A program made the position numbers and the translations under genes. 64,000 nucleotides of DNA from the NCBI RefSeq assembly GCF_020860705.1, contig NZ_JAJBTT010000036.1, forward strand, positions 62,001 to 126,000, given 5' to 3'. The notes beneath the pieces were generated by a model. That model was not told where the DNA came from, did not search any database, and saw nothing but the letters and a program-made list of their open reading frames with translations. The first letter of the stretch is position 1; every line of letters starts with the position of its first letter. This stretch comes from Akkermansia sp. (GTDB taxonomy: Bacteria > Verrucomicrobiota > Verrucomicrobiia > Verrucomicrobiales > Akkermansiaceae). Shown in pieces: positions 1 to 7,825 of the stretch.

Positions 1-106
1 GGCCGTGCTGGTGCTGGCCGTGTGCTACATCGTCATGCTGCGGCTGACGGACCGTAAAAAACCGGAGGATGCCGCCACGGACGCCGCCGCTGAAAAAGAG
101 CAGTAA
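1..106 (+). CDS. C-terminal end of a membrane protein (partial)
   Basis: An open frame from base 2 runs to a TAA at 104-106 and gives the last 34 residues of a protein that starts outside the window. The visible part begins with a hydrophobic stretch rich in Val, Leu and Ala that looks like the end of a transmembrane helix. It is followed by a short charged tail with Lys, Asp and Glu. This suggests an inner-membrane protein with a cytoplasmic C-terminus. The family cannot be told from so short a piece. Confidence 0.6.
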   Translation, partial: AVLVLAVCYIVMLRLTDRKKPEDAATDAAAEKEQ

Positions 107-119
107 ACATTTCCTTCCC

Positions 120-596
120 ATGAACGCTTTCAAGGACGCCCGGGAAACCCGGGCCCTGGATTATTTCCACCAGGGATACAATTGCTCCCAGTCCGTCTTT
201 GCGGCTTTTGCGGACGTTTGCGGCCTGACGGAAGAAGCGGCCCTGAAACTTTCCTCTCCCTTGGGAGCGGGCATCGGACGCATGCGGGAGGTATGCGGCG
301 CTTTTTGCGGACTGAGCATGCTGGCGGGGAGCCTGTACGGGAACAGCTCTCCGGAAACCGGAGAGAAAGAAAAAATCTTTTCCCTGGTCCAATCCCTGGC
401 CGCCGCCTTCAAACAGGAATTCGGCACGCTTTACTGCCGGGAACTGCTGGGGCTTTCCCCGGAACGCCTGGCTGTGGAAACGGCGCGCCCCGGAGAAAGA
501 ACCGCCGCCTATTACGCCTCCCGCCCCTGCGAACGCTGCATTGCCTTCTGCGCCCGCCAGGCGGCCGAGCTGGAGGCAAAAGCCCGGTCCCATTAA
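120..596 (+). CDS. C_GCAxxG_C_C family (putative redox) protein
   Basis: The 158-residue product matches the Cys-rich C_GCAxxG_C_C family. It has an N-terminal YNCSQSV motif (Cys22), Cys34, a glycine-rich segment (about 48-53), the EVCGAFCG motif (Cys59 and Cys63), a YC motif near 105 and a C-terminal PCERC pair. Family members are small soluble proteins, often near redox or molybdenum/selenium metabolism genes, and their reaction is not known. The ATG at 120 is chosen over an upstream in-frame ATG at 69 because the latter overlaps the preceding gene and adds a low-complexity leader. The start is 14 bases after the upstream stop, so the two genes are probably co-transcribed. Confidence 0.8.
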   Translation: MNAFKDARETRALDYFHQGYNCSQSVFAAFADVCGLTEEAALKLSSPLGAGIGRMREVCGAFCGLSMLAGSLYGNSSPETGEKEKIFSLVQSLAAAFKQEFGTLYCRELLGLSPERLAVETARPGERTAAYYASRPCERCIAFCARQAAELEAKARSH

Positions 597-599
597 AAA

Positions 600-628
600 A
601 CCCGGTTTCCTTAGAAGGAAAACCGGGC
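600..628 (+). terminator. Rho-independent terminator, probably bidirectional
   Basis: A near-perfect hairpin has a 12-base left arm starting cccggttt and a right arm ending aaaccggg with one bulged base. It follows the stop codon of the upstream gene by a few bases. An A-run precedes it, which becomes a U-run for transcripts arriving from the minus-strand gene on the right. It therefore fits termination of both convergent genes. Confidence 0.75.
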
Positions 629-653
629 ATGTAAAATCAAACGGAAGGTTCCA

Positions 654-1016
654 TTAATGAGCGTCTTTGGAACAACCGCATGATCCGTCCTTGCAGGACG
701 CCTTCAATTTTTCAATTTTTTCATTGGTTTCACCAATGCCTTCATCGTAAAAGCCCTGTTCATCCGGGGCAAGAACCTGAAGAAGGCGGTAAAATTCGCC
801 AGCGTGTTCCTTTTCTTCATTGGAAATATCCAGAAGAACCTCCTGGGCCAATTTGTTATCAATGGATTCGGCAAGCTGGGTATAAAGCTGGATGGCTTCA
901 TACTCCGCAGCAATCATGAACCGGATGGCCCTCACCAATTCGTCATGGGTAAGCAGCCGGTCTTCCTTTAATACGCTAAATGCATTTGTAAATTCGGGCA
1001 TGCAGGTATGACTCAA
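654..1016 (-). CDS. Ferritin-like protein of the encapsulated-ferritin type
   Basis: The 120-residue product resembles ferritin-like proteins of the encapsulin-cargo class, short two-helix proteins that dimerise to build a diiron ferroxidase site. Candidate ligands are Glu38 and Glu40 in AAEYEAIQLY, and Glu68 and His71 in EEKEHAGEF. The segment THDELVRAIRFMIAAEYEA is typical of archaeal and Thermotoga homologues. The C-terminus has a Cys-rich tail (SCKDGSCGCSK) that could bind metal or act as a targeting tail. No encapsulin shell gene is present in the window, so encapsulation is only inferred. A start at the internal Met6 is possible. A decayed second copy lies directly upstream. Confidence 0.75.
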   Translation of the reverse strand: MSHTCMPEFTNAFSVLKEDRLLTHDELVRAIRFMIAAEYEAIQLYTQLAESIDNKLAQEVLLDISNEEKEHAGEFYRLLQVLAPDEQGFYDEGIGETNEKIEKLKASCKDGSCGCSKDAH

Positions 1017-1309
1017 GTCATCGCTTATGTATTCAAACTGTTTTTGTCATACATTTTCCGTGACATTCCTTGAACTTTTCCACTTGAAAACGGTCTAAGG
1101 GAAATCATTCCGTGGTCCGTTTTTTCAAACCCAAAAAACAGCTGTTTTCCCCTTCTGCCGAAGCATCTGTGCGAAAAAGTCATCACTAGCTACGCAGAGG
1201 ATCAGCTGATCCCGGACGGGATCTCCGGTACATGAAAACTCCCGGTTGCTTTTGGAAAAACCGGACATTTTAACCAGCAGCAATAAAAAATCCGTCACCG
1301 GAAGGCACG
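1017..1309. other. Intergenic stretch upstream of the ferritin-like gene
   Basis: No recognisable gene is seen here. It should hold the promoter of the minus-strand ferritin-like gene. A 64-residue minus-strand frame inside it has no family resemblance and was not called. Confidence 0.4.
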
Positions 1310-1632
1310 ATTGCTCCACTTGCCTTCCGGGACAGGATGGCCTCCAAGCTATCCATCTCTCCGTGATTTACCCATCCATTGCCATAGAAACCTTGTTCAT
1401 CAGAGACAGAAACCTGAAAGAGACTGGAAAATCCTCCCAGTTTTCTTTCTTTTCATTGGTTCTCTCCGGAAAAATTTTCCGCCCCATCCGTTACCAGCAA
1501 ATACGCCAAGATGGGAATATAGCAGAACTATTCATCTTCCGCAGCAATCATGAACCGGACACCCCTGCTAAAACCTCATGAATAAGCAGCCTATTCCGCT
1601 CTAGTCCTCCAAATACATTTGTCCATTCAGGC
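1310..1632 (-). pseudogene. Degenerate tandem copy of the encapsulated-ferritin-like gene
   Basis: The stretch aligns by eye with the intact ferritin-like gene at 654-1016 in the same orientation. Matching blocks include the regions around ttgttcatc...aacctgaa (1395-1420 against 757-780), ccgcagcaatcatgaaccgga (1540-1559 against 905-924), aagcagcc (1585-1592 against 952-959), and aaatacatttgt...ttc.ggca near 1611-1632. Deletions and substitutions break the reading frame and no long product remains. It is therefore a remnant of a local duplication. The boundaries are approximate. Confidence 0.7.
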
Positions 1633-1760
1633 AATCCATGTGGGGTATCCGCAAATCCTCCATTCTATCACCCTCAGCCACCATGTGAACACGGCTTCCC
1701 CTGGACTTTCCTTATGAAAAGCAGGCTGGCAAAATCGCACCCTCTCTTCCCGGACACGGA

Positions 1761-1789
1761 AGGAGCGACGGTTTGCCGCCGTCGCTCCT
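1761..1789 (-). terminator. Hairpin downstream of the thioredoxin-like gene
   Basis: Arms ggagcgacgg and ccgtcgctcc form a perfect 10-bp stem about 30 bases beyond the stop of the minus-strand thioredoxin-like gene. The U-run is weak, so termination strength is uncertain. Confidence 0.45.
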
Positions 1790-1820
1790 GTTGAAGATGT
1801 TCTGTTCCGGAACAAACGCC

Positions 1821-2324
1821 TTACTTGCCCTCAGCAGTCTTGGGCATGTACTTTTTGAAAAAATCAACGTACTGGACAGGAGTCTGGCCGGGAATATAAC
1901 CCGTGCGTCCCAGTTCCTTGCCTTCCGCATCCACCACGACCATGGCCGGAACGCCTGTGACTTTATATGTCTTGGCCTCCTTGGATTTGCTGAAATCGGC
2001 ACTGCCAAACTCAAACTTGACGCCTATGGCCACGCCGTCCATGCCCTGCTTGAATTCTTTCTTGGAAAGGACTTCCTTCTCCAGCTTGATGCAGTAACCG
2101 CACCAGGACGATCCCGTGAAAAGAAGGACAATGGGAAGGCCGGTTTCCTCCGCCTGCTTCTGGGCGGCTTTCAGGCTCTTGCCCCAGCGGAATTTCACCT
2201 TCGCCGCCTTGGCTGCCTTGGCGGCGGCTTCCTTGTCCGCAGGAGTGCTTTGAGCCAGGGAAATTCCGGACACGCTGAATCCCAATACGGCGCACAATGC
2301 AAAAATAAAATGTCTGTTCATCAC
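1821..2324 (-). CDS. Secreted thioredoxin-fold protein with WCGYC motif
   Basis: The 167-residue product begins with a Sec signal peptide (positively charged start, hydrophobic core, cleavage likely near residue 24 after SLA). An Ala/Lys-rich linker follows, then a thioredoxin fold with the redox motif WCGYC (Cys75 and Cys78) and the cis-Pro segment GVPAMVVVD. This fits a periplasmic thiol-disulfide reductant of the DUF255/thioredoxin-like group rather than cytoplasmic thioredoxin. It is transcribed alone. The partner is unknown. Confidence 0.85.
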   Translation of the reverse strand: MMNRHFIFALCAVLGFSVSGISLAQSTPADKEAAAKAAKAAKVKFRWGKSLKAAQKQAEETGLPIVLLFTGSSWCGYCIKLEKEVLSKKEFKQGMDGVAIGVKFEFGSADFSKSKEAKTYKVTGVPAMVVVDAEGKELGRTGYIPGQTPVQYVDFFKKYMPKTAEGK

Positions 2325-2496
2325 AACTTAGGAAAGGTTCTTTTTAAACTAACAAAAATATACTGCATAGGAAGACAAATTGACGTCTTTCTCCGGAGCG
2401 GGAACGCTGCCTTCTCTTTTGCAAAATGGACTGCTTTCAAAAAAAGTATTGCTCTTTCCGCCTTAATCGGGTAATAATCCGCCCGCACTTCCAAAC

Positions 2497-2571
2497 GCGC
2501 GGTTAGCTCAGTGGTAGAGCAACACCTTGACATGGTGGAGGTCGTAGGTTCAAATCCTATACCGCGTACCA
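2497..2571 (+). tRNA. tRNA-Val (GAC)
   Basis: The sequence folds as a standard cloverleaf. The acceptor stem is GCGCGGT with ACCGCGT (the first pair is G-U), the D arm is GCTC/GAGC, and the anticodon loop TTGACAT has anticodon GAC. The T arm is GTAGG TTCAAAT CCTAT, and the 3' end ACCA is encoded. The GAC anticodon reads Val GUC/GUU codons. It lies beside a phage remnant, and tRNA genes are common integration sites. Confidence 0.93.
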
Positions 2572-2580
2572 CCTTCAACA

Positions 2581-2613
2581 AAAAGACTGCCTCCAAAGAG
2601 GCAGTCTTTTTTT
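2581..2613 (+). terminator. Rho-independent terminator of tRNA-Val
   Basis: Arms aaagactgcctc and gaggcagtcttt enclose a CAAA loop and are followed by a run of T. It begins 10 bases after the tRNA CCA end. Confidence 0.92.
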
Positions 2614-3132
2614 ATTCTATTTATTGAATATCAAACAAATTACAGCATTTTTACCTATCTACAAATTTCATTCATTTACTACGGGAACAATAAAATCCAT
2701 TGACGTTTTGTGTAAAAAATTATGTAGAATTAATCTATTTATTATAAAAATAATAGCGATTCTATCGCATACCATTTTCTGAAAATCCCGTCCTTCCCTG
2801 GACGGGATTTGTTTATGGCAGCTCCTGAACAGGCACACTTGCACAAGGTCCCAGCCATGTCGTCTGCTGGAAAAATGCCGGAATATGCTGACGTGCCGTG
2901 CCACCATGGACAAAACATGCCCGAATGAAAAACAGCGCAGGGGGATACTTATCCCATATCCCCCTCCAAATAAATACCCAAGAGCTATTTTATTCACTTC
3001 GTTCCCATCAGGAGGAAAATGTTTTTCCAACTTTTTTTGAACAGAAGCCCCTTCCCGGGACGTTAATGGTATGAAGGCAGACGAAGGCCCCAGCCCTTGA
3101 CCCTCCTTCCCTGATGAAATAATGACCATTAA
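2614..3132. other. Non-coding or decayed stretch between tRNA-Val and the phage module
   Basis: About 500 bases contain no convincing gene. A 153-residue minus-strand frame (2668-3129) crosses two strong hairpins and has no family resemblance. The hairpins are at 2783-2810 (11-bp stem from aaatcccgtcc) and 2939-2965 (9-bp stem from agggggata). Both look like terminators or operator-like stems of genes that have decayed. The position between a tRNA and a truncated phage module suggests a degraded prophage end, but no repeat of the tRNA 3' end was seen elsewhere in the window. Confidence 0.4.
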
Positions 3133-3163
3133 AAGCCCGGCGGAAGCATTCTTCCGCCGGGCT
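3133..3163 (-). terminator. Terminator of the minus-strand phage gene cluster
   Basis: Arms agcccggcggaag and cttccgccgggct form a 13-bp stem with a short loop, followed on the minus strand by TTTTAATGG. It lies 39 bases past the stop of the scaffold-like gene. Confidence 0.85.
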
Positions 3164-3201
3164 TGCTTTTAACACATTCCGTTCGTGAATGTCCGGGAAA
3201 A

Positions 3202-4083
3202 TTACCGGGAAATCAGACGGTCATACAACTCATTGGCGTACTTATGATTGGGATGGTTTACATTCATGTACGCCTCATAAAGCGGATGGGAAGGATCCGA
3301 TTCCATGCGTATGGCTTCCCCCTCCGGCGAAGGCTCCGCGGCACCCGAATGATGAAGAGGGGCTTCATCAAGCAGGCGCGAGGCCTGGTACAGCAGGCGG
3401 ATAACGTCCGGATTGGACCCCAGCCCCGGATTGTCAAGCAGGGCATCCGCATCCACCCCCGTCTCTGACGCAAGACGCTGGAGGGCAGCAGTGGCCCGGC
3501 CCATGTTGCGCTCATAATTGGCGCCCCATTCATGCTGCAGGGATTGTTCCGCCTGTGTTTCCATCTCCATCCGGGAATCCATCATCTGCTCCCGGGCCTC
3601 CTCATACGCCTGGGACATGGTTTCCTGAAGGGCATTCATGGCTTCCGGAGGCACGCCGTAACGGTAGGCCGTACGGGCCATGCGTTCCGCCAGTCCGGCA
3701 TTCCATTCGCTCTCCGGCATGGATTCCGGTCGCTCCAGGCGGTACTCCTCTTCCGACTCCGGAAGGCCGGCCATGCGGCGGAAGCGCGCCATCTGTTCTT
3801 CATTCTCCACGCCGGGATAATGCCGCAGGCGTTCCAGCTCCGCATAGCTCTTCGCCAGGGCCTCCGGCGTTTTAAACTTGGAAAGGGATTTCTCCATCCC
3901 CTTCAACTCATCAAACCGGGCATACCAATCCGGAACAAACCCTCCGTCCTCTCCCAGAAGGGCGGGAGGAGGCTCGGGCTTCATGGAGGCTTCGGATAAA
4001 ACTTCCCCCTCCGGGGAAACTGCTCCGGAAAAATCCGCATCCACGGAGGGCGCGGCTGTACTGTTATCAATGGAATCAATCAT
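3202..4083 (-). CDS. Podovirus scaffold/capsid-assembly-like protein
   Basis: The 293-residue product is acidic and rich in Glu, Met and Arg with long predicted helices. The N-terminal 90 residues are disordered and proline-rich, and a segment at about 70-100 (KFKTPEALAKSYAELERL) is typical of phage scaffold proteins. Its place after the portal and Bbp19-like genes matches podovirus order, where the scaffold precedes the major capsid gene. No capsid gene follows here; the next element is a terminator. It overlaps the upstream gene by 8 bases, so translation is probably coupled. The call rests mainly on composition and context. Confidence 0.6.
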   Translation of the reverse strand: MIDSIDNSTAAPSVDADFSGAVSPEGEVLSEASMKPEPPPALLGEDGGFVPDWYARFDELKGMEKSLSKFKTPEALAKSYAELERLRHYPGVENEEQMARFRRMAGLPESEEEYRLERPESMPESEWNAGLAERMARTAYRYGVPPEAMNALQETMSQAYEEAREQMMDSRMEMETQAEQSLQHEWGANYERNMGRATAALQRLASETGVDADALLDNPGLGSNPDVIRLLYQASRLLDEAPLHHSGAAEPSPEGEAIRMESDPSHPLYEAYMNVNHPNHKYANELYDRLISR

Positions 4084-4357
4084 TCTTGTCTTCTGCTGTG
4101 GATTCTTTAATGGCTAGTTGAAGCTGGCGGCGGATATACAGGAAAACCTCCCTGTAAGCATCGCGCCTCATGGCGTCCAGAGGGTCATAACTCCCCGGAC
4201 TGCCTTGAAAAACGGGCAAATCAGTCTGGAAGCGGGCTTCCAGAAAGGTCAGCGCCTCTTGGCCGTCCGGCGTGTCAAACACCCGGAGAAGCTGGCGCCT
4301 TTTAAGTCGGGCCTCCCTGATGGAAGCCTCCTGCTGCAATGTCGTATCCCGGTTCAT
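4076..4357 (-). CDS. Bbp19-like phage protein
   Basis: The 93-residue product resembles the small Bbp19-like proteins found between portal and scaffold genes of podoviruses. It has an N-terminal charged helix, a VFDTPDGQEALTFLEARF segment, a GSYDPLDAMRRDAYREVFLYI core and a short acidic end. The molecular role is unknown. The start codon overlaps the portal stop by 4 bases and its own end overlaps the scaffold-like start, which shows tight operon packing. Confidence 0.65.
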   Translation of the reverse strand: MNRDTTLQQEASIREARLKRRQLLRVFDTPDGQEALTFLEARFQTDLPVFQGSPGSYDPLDAMRRDAYREVFLYIRRQLQLAIKESTAEDKND

Positions 4358-5994
4358 TCCTGGATCGTGGTTAACTGGTTAAGCAGGGGATTAAGGGAAG
4401 CGTACGGATCATCCTCCACAGGAGCCAGAGGAGTCTCCTGCTGGCGGTCCGCACGTTCCTTCCGCATGGCCTGGACATCCGCCCACGGCCTGAGCATGCT
4501 CTCCGGAGCGCCGTCCACACGGGTGGACAGGCGGAAGCAATGATCCCAGTCCACATGATCCGCCAAATCCGGAGCGGCCTGCATCATCATGTTCAGCCGC
4601 TGAAGGCTGCGGTCCATCCCTTCGCTCTGCAAACGCCGGAGCACCAGGGCAATCTTTGACTGGTACACCACCCTGGGTTCCCCCACGGTAACGGAGCCGT
4701 CCCTCCCTTCCCGCATTACGGCACGGGGTGGCCTGGGGAACTTGCCCATGCGGAACAGCAGGGAAAAAATGCGAGTCATGGTGGAATACAGGTCGCTCAC
4801 AAACAGAGTGAAGGACGGGGAAAACATCAGCACACGTTCATTCTCCCGGGCCATCACCTCCGTAGCGGTCATGCTCCCGTGGTGGCCGCTCCAGAGCTCC
4901 AGCATGGGGAGGTAATAGGCACGGCGGATGGCGTCCTGCTTCTGGGCCAGACGGTCCATGCCGACATCGTACCTGCCCTGGGTGGCCCATTCCCGGGGGA
5001 GATGCAGGGAAGCGGCCTCCGGGGTGATGACGGTTCTGCCGCCAGCCCGCAGGTCCACCTCCCCGATCTGGTTGGCGAGCTCCAGAATGCGTGGAAAGGC
5101 GGCCACTTCCCCCAGGGTGTCCAGAATGCGGTTCAGGAACTGCACCTGCTGGATGGCGGGGAATACCAGTCTGCCGGGAGCAAGGCCATACGGCCCGTTG
5201 CCCCATTTCAAAAAACGGGTCACCAGGTAGGGGAACTCCATGTACCCCCCTTCCTCCACAATCACCTGGTCATCCAGGGACAGGTACACGCTTTCAAACG
5301 GCATGTGGGCGGCCTGTTCCCTGCGGCGGCTGCGCCGGGTGCGCGGACGCACCACATGCAGAAACCTCAGGGACGTGGCGTACGGGTTGCCCCCGCGTCC
5401 CAGCACCTCCCGTGCTCTGGGCCCCAGGGCCTTTACTCCGAACATGGAACGCGCCTGGTGGGCAGTATAGGTAAACTCCCGCACATAGGTATCTACACGG
5501 CCTTCCGCATTCTCCGCACAGGCGAACTGCCCGCAGGGAATATTGGTGAACAGCAGCCTGCCATCTGAGGAAGACCCCGTAAACAAGCTGCCTGTACCCA
5601 AGGCCACACGATCCAGAAAACACTCATGAATCTCCGTATAAAAATTGGAAACGGACAACTCCCTCAGCGCTATCTCCGAACACTGGTTGTACCAGGCCTC
5701 CGCCTCATCCCCGCCGTGGTCGTCCGGAGCCGACCACTTGAACCACACGTCATGGCTGGGCGTGATATACGACATATGGCCGCTGGCGAGCTTCTGGCAC
5801 GCCTCCACGGCGGTGGTATCCGTCATGCGGTCCATGGCGTCCCTGTTGGGCAGGGAAACATCCCCTTCCCGGTTCAGGCGGCGGGGCAGCACGTAATCCC
5901 TCAGGCGATCCCACCAGGTCTCCCAGGGTGCACGCTGGGCGGCCAGGGACTTGTACACGGAGTTCAACTCCGCAACTCTCTCTTCCATGGCCAT
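4354..5994 (-). CDS. Phage portal (head-to-tail connector) protein, podovirus type
   Basis: The 546-residue product matches the T7-like head-tail connector family. It starts with a helix containing WETWWDRLRDYVLPR, followed by a TDTTAVEACQKLASGHMSYITPS segment and a SLDDQVIVEEGG region. A C-terminal helical crown and barb region contains RRAYYLPMLELWSGHHGSMTATEV. The portal forms the dodecameric ring at the capsid vertex through which DNA is packaged. The frame is intact and of full family length, although neighbouring essential genes (terminase large subunit, major capsid) are absent. It is the second gene of a four-gene minus-strand operon. Confidence 0.85.
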   Translation of the reverse strand: MAMEERVAELNSVYKSLAAQRAPWETWWDRLRDYVLPRRLNREGDVSLPNRDAMDRMTDTTAVEACQKLASGHMSYITPSHDVWFKWSAPDDHGGDEAEAWYNQCSEIALRELSVSNFYTEIHECFLDRVALGTGSLFTGSSSDGRLLFTNIPCGQFACAENAEGRVDTYVREFTYTAHQARSMFGVKALGPRAREVLGRGGNPYATSLRFLHVVRPRTRRSRRREQAAHMPFESVYLSLDDQVIVEEGGYMEFPYLVTRFLKWGNGPYGLAPGRLVFPAIQQVQFLNRILDTLGEVAAFPRILELANQIGEVDLRAGGRTVITPEAASLHLPREWATQGRYDVGMDRLAQKQDAIRRAYYLPMLELWSGHHGSMTATEVMARENERVLMFSPSFTLFVSDLYSTMTRIFSLLFRMGKFPRPPRAVMREGRDGSVTVGEPRVVYQSKIALVLRRLQSEGMDRSLQRLNMMMQAAPDLADHVDWDHCFRLSTRVDGAPESMLRPWADVQAMRKERADRQQETPLAPVEDDPYASLNPLLNQLTTIQE

Positions 5995-5996
5995 GC

Positions 5997-6212
5997 CTAT
6001 CCCAGGGTTTTCCTAAGCAGGGTCCGGGGATTGACGTCCCCTTCCCCGGCGGAAGAGCTGCGGCGCGCCAGAATCGTGGAAATCATTCCCTGCCTCTGCC
6101 GTTCCCGGAGCTGATAATCTTCTCCCACTTCTTCTCCCACGCTCTCCGCCTTGACCGGAATGGTCTGCTCCGGAGCAGGACTGGAAGGAGTGGACGGTTT
6201 CATGAATCCCAT
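5997..6212 (-). CDS. Small phage structural-module protein
   Basis: The 71-residue product has a proline-rich N-terminus and a C-terminal signature (GMISTILARR... NPRTLLRKTLG) like that of small conserved proteins encoded just before podovirus portals. Function is unknown. It ends 2 bases before the portal start codon and is probably the first gene of the minus-strand structural operon. Confidence 0.55.
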   Translation of the reverse strand: MGFMKPSTPSSPAPEQTIPVKAESVGEEVGEDYQLRERQRQGMISTILARRSSSAGEGDVNPRTLLRKTLG

Positions 6213-6527
6213 AATCTCTTTTACTTTCTATGCATGGTTTTATTGATGGCCCGTTCCGTTTGCCGGAATGACCGGCTCCCCGGAATTATGGCGTCCTGCC
6301 GCACGGACAATCCATGCAACGGAAGCGCCTTCTTCCCGTGGACGGAAAGGGCGGCCTCTTCACCTGCCCGGAATCTTCCGGACCGGTGCATGCCCCTATC
6401 AAATAGCGCAATTGACGGAAAATGCATCTGGGGAAAAACCGGGAGCATATGTGCCACCGGTGGCATAAAAGAAGGCATCCCCAAACATGATGCATGCTGC
6501 CTTTATTTCCGGCAAACATATGGCGCT
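6213..6527. promoter_or_regulatory. Divergent intergenic region with a 14-bp palindrome
   Basis: The 315 bases separate the leftward portal operon from the rightward tail-tube gene. No gene is supported. A perfect palindrome TGCCACCGGTGGCA lies at 6452-6465 about 60 bases before the tail gene start. It is a candidate operator for a phage or host regulator. Confidence 0.45.
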
Positions 6528-7148
6528 ATGACCAAAGAATCCTTACTTCAGCCGGACACTCCCTCCGCGCTGGACATTTGCAACGCGGCGCTCTCCAAAA
6601 TCGGGGAAGCTCCGCTGGACGCGCTGATTGCCAATGAATCCACGGCATCCCGTCTCTGTGTTCTTCACTACCACCCGGCCCGCCGGGAAACCCTCTGCAT
6701 GGCGCGCTGGACCTTCGCCACCACGCAAACCACGCTGGACTCCGTTTCCGCCCAGGCCCCCAACTCCCTGACTCCCTACCAATTCACGCTGCCTGCGGAC
6801 TGCCTGCGCGTGCTGGATGTGAAATGTACGGAATGGAAAATGCAGGGACGCCGAATCCATGCCTCACGCGCACCGCTGCCGATGAGCTACATTTCCGACA
6901 TTGAAGATGCGGAGCAGTTCGATCCCCTCTTCATGGATGCCCTGGCTACCCGTCTGGCAGAAAAACTGGCGATGCCCATGACGGGAAACCAGAGCCTGCG
7001 CCAGAACCTTCACCAGGAATTCCATAAAATCATCCTTCCGCAGGCGGCCACCGTCAATGCCGTGCAATGCTTCTCCAATGACTCCCATCCCCTGCTGGAC
7101 CTGCTGAGGAAAATCAAGTCGCCGACCTGCCCGGAAGAATGTGAATAA
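6528..7148 (+). CDS. Phage tail tubular protein A-like (head-tail adaptor)
   Basis: The 206-residue product opens with SALDICNAALSKIGEAPLDAL, the typical start of podovirus tail tubular protein A and similar adaptor proteins. A conserved R-x-x-L-C-M-A-R-W-T-F-A segment follows at about 45-55, as in YxxxRxxxLRxxPWxFA of relatives. Such proteins form the ring below the portal. The ATG at 6528 is chosen because homologues begin a few residues before this motif; the open frame extends further upstream without family resemblance. It runs opposite to the portal operon, which is unusual for one structural module. Confidence 0.7.
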   Translation: MTKESLLQPDTPSALDICNAALSKIGEAPLDALIANESTASRLCVLHYHPARRETLCMARWTFATTQTTLDSVSAQAPNSLTPYQFTLPADCLRVLDVKCTEWKMQGRRIHASRAPLPMSYISDIEDAEQFDPLFMDALATRLAEKLAMPMTGNQSLRQNLHQEFHKIILPQAATVNAVQCFSNDSHPLLDLLRKIKSPTCPEECE

Positions 7149-7209
7149 CATGGAAATAACAGGAAAATAATAAGGGAACAACCTAGCAATAACCTGTGAA
7201 TATAAGCTC

Positions 7210-7503
7210 ATGAAAGCTCTGGACTTCATACAGATATTCGCCTCCAACGTCCGCAGGATGGATTTCCGCCTCAGCAGCGCCCAGGTCATTCTGGCCGTCA
7301 TTGCCGGATACAGACGCCACAGCACCATTACGGAGGCCACCCGCCTGCATCCCAATACCGTCACTAACATCCTTCAGGACCTCATCTCTCAGGGATACAT
7401 CAACCGCTTCGGGGACTCCCGTCCTTACGTGTACCGCCCCACCACGGAAGGAGAGCAACTGGCCGGAAACCTGCTGGACAAAAACACGCTCCCCAGTCCA
7501 TGA
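7210..7503 (+). CDS. Winged helix-turn-helix protein of the phage module
   Basis: The 97-residue product has a MarR-like winged helix: helices with LSSAQVILAVIAGYRRHSTITEATRLHPNTVTNILQDLISQGYI and a wing with YVYRPTTEGEQLA. It could be a small regulator or a DNA-binding packaging protein. It overlaps the next gene by 4 bases (ATGA), so the two are translationally coupled. Confidence 0.6.
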   Translation: MKALDFIQIFASNVRRMDFRLSSAQVILAVIAGYRRHSTITEATRLHPNTVTNILQDLISQGYINRFGDSRPYVYRPTTEGEQLAGNLLDKNTLPSP

Positions 7504-7757
7504 AAGAACCTCTGCTCAGTACGGAAGAAAAGCGCCGCTGGCTCGCACGCGTCTTCCGGGATACGGATGGTGAATACTCCCAGGCGGACAAATTCAAGGC
7601 TCTGGTGGAAGACACCAAACTGGCCGCCCTCCAGCAGGAAGAAGAGGAATTCAAACGCCAGAGGGAAACGGACTCCACGCCGCAGGACCCCATTCTGGCC
7701 CTGCTCCAGTCCCTCCCTCCGGCAGAACTTAATCTGAATAATCAGCCCCCTTCCTGA
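7500..7757 (+). CDS. Small hypothetical phage-module protein
   Basis: The 85-residue product is highly charged with a central helix (KALVEDTKLAALQQEEEEFKRQ) and a proline-rich end. No family is recognised. Its position directly after the winged-helix gene and before a terminator suggests it is the last gene of the rightward phage transcript. A role with terminase-type small subunits is possible but not supported by a motif. Confidence 0.5.
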   Translation: MKEPLLSTEEKRRWLARVFRDTDGEYSQADKFKALVEDTKLAALQQEEEEFKRQRETDSTPQDPILALLQSLPPAELNLNNQPPS

Positions 7758-7781
7758 CAACCTGACAGGATGATGCAACAA

Positions 7782-7818
7782 AAAAGCTCTCCAGACCAAA
7801 CAAGCCTGGAGAGCTTTT
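7782..7818 (+). terminator. Rho-independent terminator after the phage module
   Basis: Arms aaaagctctccag and ctggagagctttt are separated by an 11-base loop and followed by T-rich sequence. An A-run on the other side makes it usable for leftward transcripts, including pre-crRNA from array 1. Confidence 0.9.
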
Positions 7819-7825
7819 TATCCTT

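Noticed and set aside
1125-1319. A 64-residue minus-strand frame upstream of the ferritin-like gene
   Set aside because: It has no resemblance to known proteins, borders decayed sequence and has no clear ribosome-binding site.
2668-3129. A 153-residue minus-strand frame next to tRNA-Val
   Set aside because: It runs through two strong hairpins, has atypical composition and no resemblance to known proteins.
3202-7757. A diversity-generating retroelement, suggested by the Bbp19-like protein
   Set aside because: No reverse transcriptase, template repeat or variable repeat was found in or near the phage module.
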